64,000 nt of DNA from Campylobacter sp. 19-13652 (GCF_019702925.1 NZ_AP024713.1:930001-994000), one strand, 5' to 3'. Shown: positions 19,009 to 28,629, counted from the first letter of the stretch. The notes: generated by a model not told the origin, from the sequence alone. Translations and numbers: made by a program.

Positions 19009-20306
19009 TGCGAAAAATTTTAGCTATTTTTTCATTTTGTGGACTTTGCTTTTCACAGGAGCTATCACTTTTTCAAATTATAGAGCTAGCTCAAAGCTCA
19101 AATATAGCTAAAATAAGCACTCTAAATGCCGAAAAATCAGAGCTAAGCCTTTTAAGCGCAAAGAGTGCTTACATGCCAAATTTAAGCCTGCATGGCGGGC
19201 ATAATCATACAAATGCTGGTCTTATAATCCCAAAAAGAGCTACTCAAATAGAGGCTAGGATAGACTTTTTAATCTACGACGGAGGTGCTAAAGAGGCGAG
19301 CTTAAACGCCTTAGAAAGCCTTAAAAATAGCGCAACATTTAGCGATAAGCAGACCAAAAATGAGCTTGCCTTAAACGCTGTAAAGCTATATTTTGCGCTA
19401 AAAAGTACAAATGAAATCATAAATGCAAAATCAGCCGAGATAGATTATCTAAGCTCTCTTAGCGCAAAGCTTAAAAAGCTTTATGATGTGGGGCTTGCGG
19501 CCAGTGATGAGCTTGCTAATGTGAGTGCAAAGCATGCTCTTAGCATTGCTCAAATGCTAAATTTAAATCGCAAAAAAGATGAAATTTTAAAAGAGCTTTG
19601 GATTTTGACGCAGCGCGAATTTGATGTAAGCTTTACCCAAACTGTCGCTGAACCAAACTATCAAAGCTCCTCGCCAAATCCAAAGCTTGAAGCTTTAAGG
19701 CTTAAAAATGAGGCAGCAAAAAGTGAGATAGATAGGGCTAAGGCTGAGTTTTTGCCTAGTATTTTTTTACAAGGCGGCTTAATCTGGTACAAAAGAAAAT
19801 ATGAAAGCGAGCTTCTTAACAGGGCTTTTAGCCTGCCAGCTGCTACCATGGCGCAGTATAGGGGTGCTATAAATGATGATGAGATATTTAAAAAACGAGG
19901 ACATTATAATGAGATAATGCTGGGTTTTAGCTGGGATATTTTTAGCTTTGGTAAAACTAACAAGCAAGTCCAAATCGCACGTATTTTAAGCGAGCAAGCA
20001 AGGCTGGATTTAGAGCAAGAAAAGCTAAAAAATAGTATAAATTTAAAAAACCTTAAAAACGATATAGACTCATTAAAATCGCAAATAAACGCGCAAAAAG
20101 AGGCATTAGAGGTTGCTATTTTGGCAAATAACTCAAGCACCAAACGCTATGAGGCTGGGCTTATAAGTTACTCTGATGTACTTTTAAGCTTGGCTAGGAT
20201 TTATGAGGCTAAAAGCGATTATGCGCTAGCCTTAAGCGAGCTTGAGATTAAAAAGGCAGAGTATTTTTACGAGCTTGGAGAGAGTATTAAGGATGTAATA
20301 AGATGA
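19008..20306 (+). CDS. cmeD: Outer-membrane efflux channel of the CmeDEF type (TolC family)
   Basis: 432 residues from an ATG that overlaps the fliP stop (TGATG); a TTG one codon upstream is in frame. A short signal sequence is followed by two TolC-type helical hairpin repeats (long amphipathic helices at about 85-190 and 310-425). It forms the outer-membrane duct for the pump encoded by the next two genes. The order channel-adaptor-pump, the short adaptor and the pump length agree with C. jejuni CmeDEF rather than CmeABC, whose order is adaptor-pump-channel. Confidence 0.87.
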   Translation: MRKILAIFSFCGLCFSQELSLFQIIELAQSSNIAKISTLNAEKSELSLLSAKSAYMPNLSLHGGHNHTNAGLIIPKRATQIEARIDFLIYDGGAKEASLNALESLKNSATFSDKQTKNELALNAVKLYFALKSTNEIINAKSAEIDYLSSLSAKLKKLYDVGLAASDELANVSAKHALSIAQMLNLNRKKDEILKELWILTQREFDVSFTQTVAEPNYQSSSPNPKLEALRLKNEAAKSEIDRAKAEFLPSIFLQGGLIWYKRKYESELLNRAFSLPAATMAQYRGAINDDEIFKKRGHYNEIMLGFSWDIFSFGKTNKQVQIARILSEQARLDLEQEKLKNSINLKNLKNDIDSLKSQINAQKEALEVAILANNSSTKRYEAGLISYSDVLLSLARIYEAKSDYALALSELEIKKAEYFYELGESIKDVIR

Positions 20307-20992
20307 GGATTTTTATAGCGTGGACGGCGCTTTTTAGCGTGCTTTTATCGCAGGAGATATTTGCCACTTTTGACGTCATTGCCGCTAAGAGTGCAAGCCT
20401 TGCTACGGAGGCTTCAGGTGTGGTTAAATTTATTGCTGTAAAGGCTGGAGATAGAGTAAGCCAGGGTGATTTGCTTGCTAGACTTGATACTAGTAGCGAG
20501 GAGATAGCGCTTGAATTAGCCAAAAGTGCGCTTAGCTTTGCAAAATCTAGCTTTGAAAAGGCTAAAAACGCAAGAAGCGTAAACTCAAAACAGAGCTTTG
20601 ATGAGGCTAGCTTTAATCTAAAACAGGCCGAGCTTAACGTAGCCAGGCTTGAAGACGCAATATCCAAAAAAAGCCTAAAAGCACCATTTGACGGCATAAT
20701 CGTAGATAAAATGGTAGAAGTAGGCGAGGGCGTAGGCGCTATATCAAAGCCACTTTTTACCCTACAGGAATATCCGCAGGTAAAGCTTTTAATAGGCGTT
20801 AGCGCAAAATACGCAAGCGATGTAACTTTAGGAGATGAGTTTAAATTTAATCATAAAGGCAAAACAAAAACCGCCAAAATCACAGCCATAAGACCAAATA
20901 TAAACCCAAAAAATCAAAAAATCTACCTAGAGGCACTAACCAAAGAGCTTGTTGTAGGAGAGTTTGGCGAGGGAGTTTTGGTTATAAAATAA
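20303..20992 (+). CDS. cmeE: Short membrane-fusion adaptor of the CmeDEF type
   Basis: 229 residues, short for an RND adaptor (350-400 is usual) but like C. jejuni CmeE. A signal sequence is followed by a lipoyl half-motif (VKFIAVKAGDRVSQGDLLARLD), a helical hairpin (about 60-125), and the second lipoyl half (SLKAPFDGIIVDKMVEVGEG). The C-terminal membrane-proximal domain seems reduced. It bridges the pump CmeF and the channel CmeD in the periplasm. Start overlaps cmeD (ATGA). Confidence 0.87.
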   Translation: MRIFIAWTALFSVLLSQEIFATFDVIAAKSASLATEASGVVKFIAVKAGDRVSQGDLLARLDTSSEEIALELAKSALSFAKSSFEKAKNARSVNSKQSFDEASFNLKQAELNVARLEDAISKKSLKAPFDGIIVDKMVEVGEGVGAISKPLFTLQEYPQVKLLIGVSAKYASDVTLGDEFKFNHKGKTKTAKITAIRPNINPKNQKIYLEALTKELVVGEFGEGVLVIK

Positions 20993-23900
20993 TGTATAAA
21001 TTTGCCATAAATAGACCGATTGCGACCCTTATGCTATTTTTAGCCCTCGTGCTTTTTGGGGCTTATTCTATTAAAAATATGAGTGTAGATCTGTTTCCAA
21101 GTGTCGACATTCCTATCGTGAAAATCACGACATACGCCAAAGGAGACAGAGGCTACATAGAGGCAAAAATCAGTAAAAAGATAGAGGATGAAGTCTCGCA
21201 AATAGACGGAATAAAGAAAATTTATTCTAAAAGCTATGATAATTTAAGCGTGGTTGTGGTTGAGTTTGCGTTAGATAAAGATATAAATGTCGCCGCAAAT
21301 GATGTCAGAGACCAAGTCGCAAAGGCGCATATTAGCGCAAATAGCGAAGTCGAAAAGATAAGCGGAGCAAACTCACCTATATTTTCTATTTTCATAAAAA
21401 GCAATACTAATAACAAGCTAGCCTTAATGCAAAAAATCGATTCCTTTGCTAAGGATTATCTGCAAAAAATAGACGGAGTAGGGCGCGTAAAGAGCGTGGG
21501 ATTTTCGCAGCCTGAGGCTAGGATATATCTAAATCCAAAACGCTTAGACGAGCTTAGCCTAAGCGCTGATAAAATCGCCTCAATTATAAAATCACAAAAT
21601 TTAAAAATCCCCCTAGGCGATATAAAAAGCAGCAGTACGCTAATGTCTTTAAAATCTGAATTTGATGCTAAAAACATAGACGAGCTGGGTAAAATTCGCA
21701 TTATGCCAGGGCTGTTTTTATCAGATATTGCAGACGTTAGGCTTGATACAGCTGATGAGCAGTCTTTGGCTATTATGGATGGGTATGATGGGGTGCTGCT
21801 TGAGATTATTAAGGTGCGCGGCGGAAACAGCCTAAAGACGATAGAAAATATAAAATCAAAGCTTGATGAGTTTAATGCGCTTTTAGGAGATGATTTTAGT
21901 AGTAGCGTTGCTTATGATAAAAGCGAACTAATTAAAAAGCACCTAAATCAGGTAATATTTGACATGGTACTTGGAATTTTTCTCACTATTATCATTGTAT
22001 TTGTCTTTTTGCGCTCATTTTCTGCAACCTTTATCTCCGCCCTTGCCATACCAGCTAGCATAATCTCTACATTTTTTATCATAGATGTTTTAGGCTTTGA
22101 TATAAACCGCCTGACTTTGGTTGCGCTTACGCTTAGCATAGGGATTTTTGTCGATGATGCCATAGTTGTGATTGAGCATATTTCAAACAAGCTAAAAACC
22201 GAACAAAATGCGCTAAAAGCGAGCTTTAGTGGCGTACGAGAGATAGCCTTTAGCGTGTTAGCAGTCTCGGCTGTGCTTCTTTGTGTTTTTGTGCCGATAG
22301 CCTTTATGGACGGCATAGTTGGACGGTATTTTAACTCATTTGCCATGAGTGTGGCTGGCGGAGTTGTGGTGTCGTTTTTGGTTTGTGTGATGCTAGTGCC
22401 TAGCCTTGCTGCTAGGTTTTTTAACCCTCCAAAAAGCCCATTTTATCTGCGTACGGAAGCTATTTTTGAGCGCATTGAGGAGGCTTATGCTTCTTTACTG
22501 GCTACTATTTTAAAATTTAAACTCACGTTTATTTTTATAAGCCTCGGTGCGTTATTTTTGTGTATGAGCTTAGCGCTTAGAGTGGGAAATGACTTTATGC
22601 CAGCTGAGGATAATAGTGAGTTTATAATATTTGTAAAAGCAAAGCCATCCATTTCGCTTGAGGCTATGAAAGATGAGCTTAAGCCAGCACAGGAGTTTAT
22701 CAGACAAGATAGCAGAGTGGATTACTCATACACTCTAATAGGCTATGATGACGCTCACGAGGCGTATAAGGCAAAAATTTATCTAAAGCTACTCCCACTT
22801 TCAAAGCGTAAAAAACGCCAAAACCAAATACAAGATGAGTACAGGCAAAAGCTAAAGATTAAAGACGCTCAAATATCAGTCGTGCCGTTGCCTGTGGTGG
22901 ATAGTTCTGATATGACTGAGCCAGTGCAGCTTGTAATTACTGGAGATAGCTTAAAGGTACTTGATGATCTTTCACCCAAAATTAGGGCGATGCTAGCTGG
23001 TATTAATGGAGTGGTCGATATAACAAGCAGCAATGATGACAAAAGCGCACAGGTAAAAATCTCTTTGGATAAAGAGGCGCTAAAGCATATGGGGCTTAGC
23101 GAGTATGAAGTATCAAGTGCTATACAAGCAGCTTTTAGCACGCAAGTAGTAGGCACTATGGATAGCGATAAAAGCGAGCTTGATATTACCATGCGTTTTG
23201 GGGATGAATTTAAATCCCAGCTTAAAGACCTAGCTCAGCTTCAGCTTTACATCCCATCTGGTATGCGTCTAAGCCTAGGCGACGTGGCTAGCTTTAGTGT
23301 GGAGCTATCTAGCACAAGCATATCACGCTTTAATAAGCAAAGGGAGCTAAAATACACCTCAAATGTAAACTCCATACCCCTAGGTGTAGTCCAAAGCGAG
23401 GTGGATAAAATCCTGCCCCAGATACTGCCAGTTGGGTATAGCTACCGATTTACGGGCTTTGTTGAGCTCATGAATGACACAAACAAAGCCTTTGTCTTTA
23501 CCGTCTTGCTTAGCGTTGTGCTTGTTTATATGATTTTGGCTGCACTTTATGAGAGTTTTTTACTGCCAATAGTCGTAATGATGTCTATGCCGCTAGCTTT
23601 TGGAGGGGTGGCTGTGGGGCTATTTTTAAGTGGGAATTCATTCAGTCTTTTTGTCATGGTGGCTGCTATTTTGCTCTTTGGCATGGTGGGTAAAAATGCC
23701 ATACTCGTAGTTGATTTTGCAAATAAATTTGCTCGTAGCGGCATGGATATAAACAAAGCCATCATAGCTGCTGGCAAAAGCAGGCTAAGGGCGATTTTAA
23801 TGACTACAATGGCGATGATTTTTGCCATGCTTCCACTCGCGCTTAGTCACGGCGCAGGATATGAAGGCAACTCTCCGATGGCAATTACTGTAATATCAGG

Positions 23901-24012
23901 TCTTATTAGCTCAACTGCGCTTACACTTTTGATAGTGCCTGCGATGTTTGGCGCTGTTTTTCGCGCGGATAGATGGCTTAGAAAATTTTACGAAAAAGAT
24001 GAGCTAAAATAA
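20992..24012 (+). CDS. cmeF: RND-family multidrug efflux pump of the CmeF type
   Basis: 1006 residues, inner-membrane proton-driven pump. Twelve transmembrane segments and two large periplasmic loops; the proton-relay aspartate pair is in TM4 (GIFVDDAIVVIEH) and the late-helix signature GKNAILVVDFAN is near residue 902. HAE1-like but slightly short, as in CmeF. Starts on the cmeE stop (TAATG). No TetR or MarR regulator gene is adjacent. Substrates cannot be predicted from sequence; in C. jejuni the pump contributes to resistance to antimicrobials and bile. Confidence 0.9.
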   Translation: MYKFAINRPIATLMLFLALVLFGAYSIKNMSVDLFPSVDIPIVKITTYAKGDRGYIEAKISKKIEDEVSQIDGIKKIYSKSYDNLSVVVVEFALDKDINVAANDVRDQVAKAHISANSEVEKISGANSPIFSIFIKSNTNNKLALMQKIDSFAKDYLQKIDGVGRVKSVGFSQPEARIYLNPKRLDELSLSADKIASIIKSQNLKIPLGDIKSSSTLMSLKSEFDAKNIDELGKIRIMPGLFLSDIADVRLDTADEQSLAIMDGYDGVLLEIIKVRGGNSLKTIENIKSKLDEFNALLGDDFSSSVAYDKSELIKKHLNQVIFDMVLGIFLTIIIVFVFLRSFSATFISALAIPASIISTFFIIDVLGFDINRLTLVALTLSIGIFVDDAIVVIEHISNKLKTEQNALKASFSGVREIAFSVLAVSAVLLCVFVPIAFMDGIVGRYFNSFAMSVAGGVVVSFLVCVMLVPSLAARFFNPPKSPFYLRTEAIFERIEEAYASLLATILKFKLTFIFISLGALFLCMSLALRVGNDFMPAEDNSEFIIFVKAKPSISLEAMKDELKPAQEFIRQDSRVDYSYTLIGYDDAHEAYKAKIYLKLLPLSKRKKRQNQIQDEYRQKLKIKDAQISVVPLPVVDSSDMTEPVQLVITGDSLKVLDDLSPKIRAMLAGINGVVDITSSNDDKSAQVKISLDKEALKHMGLSEYEVSSAIQAAFSTQVVGTMDSDKSELDITMRFGDEFKSQLKDLAQLQLYIPSGMRLSLGDVASFSVELSSTSISRFNKQRELKYTSNVNSIPLGVVQSEVDKILPQILPVGYSYRFTGFVELMNDTNKAFVFTVLLSVVLVYMILAALYESFLLPIVVMMSMPLAFGGVAVGLFLSGNSFSLFVMVAAILLFGMVGKNAILVVDFANKFARSGMDINKAIIAAGKSRLRAILMTTMAMIFAMLPLALSHGAGYEGNSPMAITVISGLISSTALTLLIVPAMFGAVFRADRWLRKFYEKDELK

Positions 24013-24022
24013 AGCTAGCAAC

Positions 24023-24031
24023 TGCTATAAT
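24023..24031 (+). promoter_or_regulatory. Extended -10 promoter for the helicase gene
   Basis: TGCTATAAT (extended -10) about 28 nt upstream of the start, in the 43-nt gap after cmeF, so the helicase can be transcribed apart from the motA-cmeF unit. AAAGGAG follows as ribosome site. Confidence 0.55.
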
Positions 24032-24058
24032 TTCGCCTTTTAATTTTAAAGGAGTATG

Positions 24059-26083
24059 ATGCCACTTAGCAAGCTAAACCCCGAGCAATACGCAGCCGCA
24101 ACCGCCCCAGCAGGGCATAGCCTAGTCATAGCAAGCGCAGGAACTGGCAAAACTAGCACCATAGTAGCGCGCATTGCAAATTTGCTAAATAATGGCATAA
24201 AGCCAGAGCGCATACTGCTACTTACCTTTACAAACAAAGCCGCCACAGAGATGATAGAGCGCCTTGAGCGAAGCTTTCCTAAGCGCATTACTTCAGCCAT
24301 TACAGCTGGGACATTTCACTCTGTTAGTTATAAGCTCCTGCAAAGCCTAGGCACAAAGGTAGCCTTAAAGCAGCCAAGTGAGCTAAAAACCCTGCTAAAA
24401 AGCGTGATAGAACAACGCAAATTCCACCACCTAAGCGACACAAAGCCATATAGTGGAGCATATTTATACGAGCTTTATAGCCTTTATCAAAATGGCGGTG
24501 CAAATGATAGTTTTAGTAGCTGGCTAAGCGCCAAAAATGACGAGCATGCTATATTTGCTGATATCTACGAGGACGTTTTAGCTGAGTTTGAAAGGGAAAA
24601 GGAAAACTTTGGGTATGTCGATTTTAACGATTTGCTCTTAAAAGCACGTGAACATCTAAAAAATGGTGAGGTAAGTTTTGATGAAGTCTTAGTCGATGAG
24701 TATCAAGACACAAACACCCTGCAAGGTTCATTAATTGATGCAATACAGACAAAAAGCCTTTTTTGTGTTGGGGATTTTGATCAGAGTATATACGCATTTA
24801 ATGGCGCAAATATCGACATCATAGGCTCATTTAGTACACGCTATGAGGACGCAAAAATTTATGCACTAAATATAAATTATCGAAGTAGCGCAAGCATTTT
24901 AGCCCTAGCAAATAAAGTTATCTCAAACAACCCTCGCCTTTATGAAAAAAAGCTCATCGTAAATCGCGAAGGTAGCTTTAAACCCCCACGACTTTTGGTG
25001 TATAATGAGCTAATCGACCAGTACGCCGCCATAGCCGACATGATAGCCCTCTCAGCCTATGCCCACAGTGATATTGCTATAATTTTTCGCAATAATTCAA
25101 GCGCAGATGGACTTGAAATTGCGCTTAAAGAACGTGGTATAAGCGCACGTCGCAAAGGCAGCATGAGCTTTTTTGAAAGCCGTGAAGTAAAGGCAATAAC
25201 AGATATTTTAAGCCTAATCGTAAACCCAAAGGACATAATGGCGTTTATTCACATTTGTGAGTACGCAAAAGGTGTTGGCTCAGCCCTTGCAAAGGAGATA
25301 TTTGAAGCAGCGCTTAAGCTAGGGCATGGCAGCCTTGTAAAGGGCTTTTTATCGCCTGATACAAGCGTAAATATAGCCAAAAATAAAAGGCATAATTACG
25401 AGCTAGGGCTTTTTGACCATCTTGATGACTTTGCTCCAGCTAACAGGTTTGAAACGCTTAGTATAGATGATAAATTTAAGAAAAATCCTATCCTAAGCCT
25501 AGGGCGCATAAATGAGCATTCAGCTAAGTTTTTAAATGAAATTTATGCCTTTTTAGCCAGCCCACGTCCGTTAAGCGCAAAATCTGGCATAGATGCTGTA
25601 AAAAATAGCAAGCTTTTTAGCGCGATAGCTGGTGCGTTAGCCGATAAAAGGGCGACTTTAAAAAATGGAAATATAGATTTAGAGCGTCGTGCGCAAGCGT
25701 ATGATAAAATTTATGCCAAGGCCACACTACTATCAGAAATAGCTCAAAAATACAGGGACGTTGAGAGCTTTTTTAACTTCATGACGCTAGGCGCTAGCGA
25801 GCTAAGCGAGGGCGAGGGGGTCAATCTACTAAGCGTGCATGCTAGCAAGGGTCTTGAGTTTGGCAAGGTCTTTGTAGTCGATTTGGCTCAGGGGCGCTTT
25901 CCAAATTTTAAGCTAATGGCGCAAGGTGGAAACTTAGAAGAGGAGCGGCGGCTTTTTTACGTTGCCGTAACTAGAGCAAAGGACGAGCTTTATCTTAGCT
26001 ATGCTAGACAGGATAAGATAAAAAACACAAGCTATCAGCCAAGCTGCTTTTTAGTCGAGGCTGGCATGGCACAGGAGGGCTAA
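24059..26083 (+). CDS. UvrD/Rep-family ATP-dependent DNA helicase
   Basis: 674 residues, superfamily 1A 3'-5' helicase. Walker A motif ASAGTGKTS near residue 27, Walker B VDEYQDTN around 215, motif III-like GDFDQSIYAFNGA, and motifs V/VI (LLSVHASKGLEFGKVFVVD, RRLFYVAVTRAKDELYL) near 590-650. Shape and length fit UvrD/PcrA/Rep; it probably acts in DNA repair or replication restart. The first of two tandem ATGs (24056) is only one base from the ribosome site, so I prefer the second. Confidence 0.92.
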   Translation: MPLSKLNPEQYAAATAPAGHSLVIASAGTGKTSTIVARIANLLNNGIKPERILLLTFTNKAATEMIERLERSFPKRITSAITAGTFHSVSYKLLQSLGTKVALKQPSELKTLLKSVIEQRKFHHLSDTKPYSGAYLYELYSLYQNGGANDSFSSWLSAKNDEHAIFADIYEDVLAEFEREKENFGYVDFNDLLLKAREHLKNGEVSFDEVLVDEYQDTNTLQGSLIDAIQTKSLFCVGDFDQSIYAFNGANIDIIGSFSTRYEDAKIYALNINYRSSASILALANKVISNNPRLYEKKLIVNREGSFKPPRLLVYNELIDQYAAIADMIALSAYAHSDIAIIFRNNSSADGLEIALKERGISARRKGSMSFFESREVKAITDILSLIVNPKDIMAFIHICEYAKGVGSALAKEIFEAALKLGHGSLVKGFLSPDTSVNIAKNKRHNYELGLFDHLDDFAPANRFETLSIDDKFKKNPILSLGRINEHSAKFLNEIYAFLASPRPLSAKSGIDAVKNSKLFSAIAGALADKRATLKNGNIDLERRAQAYDKIYAKATLLSEIAQKYRDVESFFNFMTLGASELSEGEGVNLLSVHASKGLEFGKVFVVDLAQGRFPNFKLMAQGGNLEEERRLFYVAVTRAKDELYLSYARQDKIKNTSYQPSCFLVEAGMAQEG

Positions 26084-26096
26084 ATTTCAGTGGACT

Positions 26097-26126
26097 TTGG
26101 CTTTGCTTGCCATGCCATACTATAAT
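26097..26126 (+). promoter_or_regulatory. Intergenic promoter for a candidate small RNA
   Basis: TTGGCT at 26097-26102 and TATAAT at 26121-26126 with an 18-nt spacer, just after the helicase stop. No gene start follows closely, but a long-range stem ending in a T-run does (see the ncRNA entry). Confidence 0.5.
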
Positions 26127-26128
26127 GC

Positions 26129-26268
26129 AAAGCCGCTTAAAGCAATGACTGCTTGCTGATACTTCTTTAATGGTTAACGTTTAATTTTAAAGCTTTTTTA
26201 AAGAATAATGTTGTTTTTAATTATAAAATTTTAAGCCATGCCGTCACTAATCTCATAAGCGGCTTTTT
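26129..26268 (+). ncRNA. Candidate structured small RNA, about 135-140 nt
   Basis: An 11-base segment AAAGCCGCTTA (26129-26139) is exactly complementary to TAAGCGGCTTT (26256-26266), which runs into a T-tract ending at 26268. Together they would form a GC-containing closing stem between the RNA ends, with a terminator-like tail. Inside are smaller stems: AAGCA/TGCTT (26140-26144 with 26150-26154) and TTCTTTAA pairing with a later TTAAAGAA. A -10/-35 pair lies directly upstream. This layout fits a free small RNA; 6S-like architecture is one possibility, but I cannot match a known family. Confidence 0.4.
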
Positions 26269-26276
26269 ACATTACC

Positions 26277-26295
26277 GACATTATTTTGTAATGTC
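26277..26295. repeat. Short perfect hairpin after the small-RNA candidate
   Basis: GACATTA/TAATGTC arms (7 bp) with a TTTTG loop. No T-run follows, so it is not an obvious terminator; it may belong to the same structured region. Confidence 0.4.
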
Positions 26296-26357
26296 AGCAC
26301 TTCATATGATTTTGGCGCAAAAGATTTAGCAAAAACATTAATGATGACAACTCTGCT

Positions 26358-26552
26358 GTGCATACCATAAACAAAAACGAACGTAGTAAAGCTAAGCAGA
26401 ATACCTTTGAAAAATGTTTAAAAGAGCTAATTTTAAAATTTTTATCTCAAGATTTTACGCAAACCCAGCTAGCAATCATTACCCTAAATCCTGCAGACTT
26501 ACCTCATACTGTGGCAAATTTAATAGGAACTAAATCCACAAGATACAACTAG
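26358..26552 (+). CDS. Hypothetical small protein, doubtful
   Basis: 64 codons from GTG in the gap between the helicase and the CorA-like gene. The product is lysine- and threonine-rich (middle part FEKCLKELILKFLSQDF looks like an amphipathic helix). There is no ATG, no good ribosome site, and the frame stays open upstream to a stop at 26307, so it could equally be a remnant of a longer gene. I recognise no family. Confidence 0.25.
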   Translation: MHTINKNERSKAKQNTFEKCLKELILKFLSQDFTQTQLAIITLNPADLPHTVANLIGTKSTRYN

Positions 26553-26613
26553 CCAAAGCCCTCTGGGATTAAAAATTAACCACAAAATTCTAAGATAAAT
26601 TTATAAATACACT

Positions 26614-27336
26614 CTAACTTTTGCTCTTTTTATCGTAATATTTCCACGAAAGCACAAATAACACAACCACCCCTAAAATGAGCGCGCTTACGATATTTGT
26701 GCCGTTTTTTAACTCGCCTAGATAAAGCCCAGTGGTATTCATGCCAAAAAAGCCAGTGATTAAATTTAATGGTAAAAATATCGCCGAAAGCACGGTAAGC
26801 AGATAGATATTTGCGTTTATTTTGTCATTTTTTATGCTCTGGATATACTGGTATATGTCATCTATCCTAGAGGCGTATTCGGCTGCGGCGGCTTTGTAAA
26901 TAGCAGCCTCAGAGGCGTAGCTTTTTAGCTCTTTTTTGAGATTTGGCTGATCTGTTATACAGGCCATTAAAGCGTCATAAATACTTGAAATCCTGCTTTG
27001 AAATCGGCGAAGTTCGTATTTTAGTACAGAGTGCTTTTGCATAAACTTAGTATAATCTTTTCTGTGGGTATAAATTTTTTCATATTTATCGAGCGTGGTG
27101 GCGTATTTTAGCACCCTTTGATGATAGTCTTGAATAAAGTTTCGCACCACTTCAACGACCCTTTTTTGGCTTACTTCAATCTCGCCATCATTGTCTGTTT
27201 CGCCTTCGTATATTTTGCTATCACGAAAGATAAATTTATGTACCCCTAGGTGCTTTTCCTTACTGATTAGATAAAGGTAGCTATGCTCACCATCGTAAAA
27301 ATAGCCGCTTCTTAGGTGCTTAGCCTCTTTTTGCAT
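26614..27336 (-). CDS. CorA-like divalent cation transporter, short form
   Basis: 240 residues. The C-terminal part is typical CorA: a long helix (about 95-175), a first transmembrane segment ending in the signature GFFGMNTTG (near 200), and a second segment followed by a basic tail [12 protein letters not shown]-like. The N-terminal cytoplasmic domain is much reduced compared with the usual 315-residue protein, so ion specificity (Mg2+, Co2+, Ni2+ or Zn2+) is open. It overlaps the end of tgt by 17 nt, an arrangement I recall from other Campylobacter. Confidence 0.82.
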   Translation of the reverse strand: MQKEAKHLRSGYFYDGEHSYLYLISKEKHLGVHKFIFRDSKIYEGETDNDGEIEVSQKRVVEVVRNFIQDYHQRVLKYATTLDKYEKIYTHRKDYTKFMQKHSVLKYELRRFQSRISSIYDALMACITDQPNLKKELKSYASEAAIYKAAAAEYASRIDDIYQYIQSIKNDKINANIYLLTVLSAIFLPLNLITGFFGMNTTGLYLGELKNGTNIVSALILGVVVLFVLSWKYYDKKSKS

Positions 27337-28579
27337 AAAACTCCCTCTTAAATTCGCTAAATCTTGAGTTTATGATAGCCTCTCTTATTTGCGCCATTAA
27401 ATTTAAATAATAGTGCAGGTTATGCAAGCTTGCAAGCCTAAAAAACGTAAGCTCCCTGGCTCTATAAAGGTGGCTTAAATACGCCCTACTGTATCGCTGG
27501 CAGGTGTAGCAGCCACACTCTGAATCAATTGGCTCAGGGTCTGTGCTAAATCTAGCGGCTTTTATATTTATTTTACCAAAGCTGGTAAATAGCGTACCGT
27601 TTCTTGCATTGCGAGTTGGCATAACGCAGTCAAACATATCCACGCCACGCTCGACATTTTCAACCAAATCCTCGGGCGTACCAACCCCCATGAGATAGCG
27701 TGGGCGCGCAGTATCTAGATATGGCTCAACGCCCTCAACCGTATCATACATCGCCTGATTTTCCTCTCCTACGCTAAGCCCGCCCATAGCAAGCCCATCA
27801 AAGCTCATAGCAGACAGAGCCTGCGCACACTCCTTTCTAGCAGCATAATCAGTCCCTCCTTGGACTATGCCAAAGATATTTTGATTTATCACAGAGCCGT
27901 TTTTTAGCATTGCACTAGCTGTTTTGGTGCTAAAATCTTTAAAGTTTGCTTTTAAAATTTGAATCTCAGCTTTGCTTGGGCTATTTGGGTTTAAATTTGA
28001 AAAAATATCACGCATTTTTGTGTGGTGTGCTATGCTATCTCCAGCCCATTTTATGGTGCGTTTTAGGCTTAGCTCTATGCGCTTTTTTAGCTTTATTGCC
28101 TCTTTTTGAGAGAGATTTTTAGGGTCTTTTGGTAGGGCGATTAGATCATCAAGCACCATCATTATATCGCTATTTAACTCATACTGCGTATTTAGCACGC
28201 TTTGCGGAGTAAAATAATGCGCGCTACCATCTATGTGTGAGCGAAAATGTATACCGCCCTCATCAGGCTTGCTTATTTTGCTAAGCGAAAACGCCTGAAA
28301 TCCGCCACTATCTGTTAAAAAACTTCGCCCATATCTGCTAAAACCATGCAGTCCGCCCATATCTCTCACGAGCGCACTACCAGGGCGTAGGTACATGTGA
28401 TAGGTGTTTGCTAGTATGATTTTTGCGTCTAGTAACTCGCTCATATCGGTAGCGTCTAGGGATTTTACCGCCCCAACTGTGCCAACTGGCATAAATACTG
28501 GAGTTTTTATCTGGCTATGCGCTGTCGTGATGACTCCAGCCCTTGCCTTACCGTCTGTGTGAGAGATTTCAAATTTCAA
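27320..28579 (-). CDS. tgt: Queuine/preQ1 tRNA-guanine transglycosylase, with an internal insertion
   Basis: 419 residues; 370-380 is usual. Exchanges guanine for preQ1 at position 34 of GUN-anticodon tRNAs. Intact features: [19 protein letters not shown], the nucleophile region [15 protein letters not shown], and the zinc site CGCYTC...H in the C-terminal part. Between LDDLIALP and NIFGIVQGG there are about 50 more residues than in E. coli Tgt, a polar stretch containing [12 protein letters not shown]. The frame is clean, so this is an insertion and not an error-ridden gene. Confidence 0.94.
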   Translation of the reverse strand: MKFEISHTDGKARAGVITTAHSQIKTPVFMPVGTVGAVKSLDATDMSELLDAKIILANTYHMYLRPGSALVRDMGGLHGFSRYGRSFLTDSGGFQAFSLSKISKPDEGGIHFRSHIDGSAHYFTPQSVLNTQYELNSDIMMVLDDLIALPKDPKNLSQKEAIKLKKRIELSLKRTIKWAGDSIAHHTKMRDIFSNLNPNSPSKAEIQILKANFKDFSTKTASAMLKNGSVINQNIFGIVQGGTDYAARKECAQALSAMSFDGLAMGGLSVGEENQAMYDTVEGVEPYLDTARPRYLMGVGTPEDLVENVERGVDMFDCVMPTRNARNGTLFTSFGKINIKAARFSTDPEPIDSECGCYTCQRYSRAYLSHLYRARELTFFRLASLHNLHYYLNLMAQIREAIINSRFSEFKREFYAKRG

Positions 28580-28629
28580 ATTTCACCCTTTTTTACTTTA
28601 GATATTAGCAAAAATTAGGTAAATTTTAG

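Larger units (their letters stand above)
26084..26613. other. 530-nt gap between helicase and CorA-like genes
   Basis: Contains, in order, a promoter, the small-RNA candidate with its closing stem, a short hairpin at 26277-26295 and the doubtful 64-codon frame. The octamer GCCATGCC occurs twice in direct orientation (26109-26116 and 26235-26242). No tRNA or known riboswitch is visible. Confidence 0.5.

Noticed and set aside
26129-26268. Calling the candidate RNA 6S RNA outright
   Set aside because: End-closing stem and size fit loosely, but the conserved central bubble and flanking stems could not be confirmed by eye.
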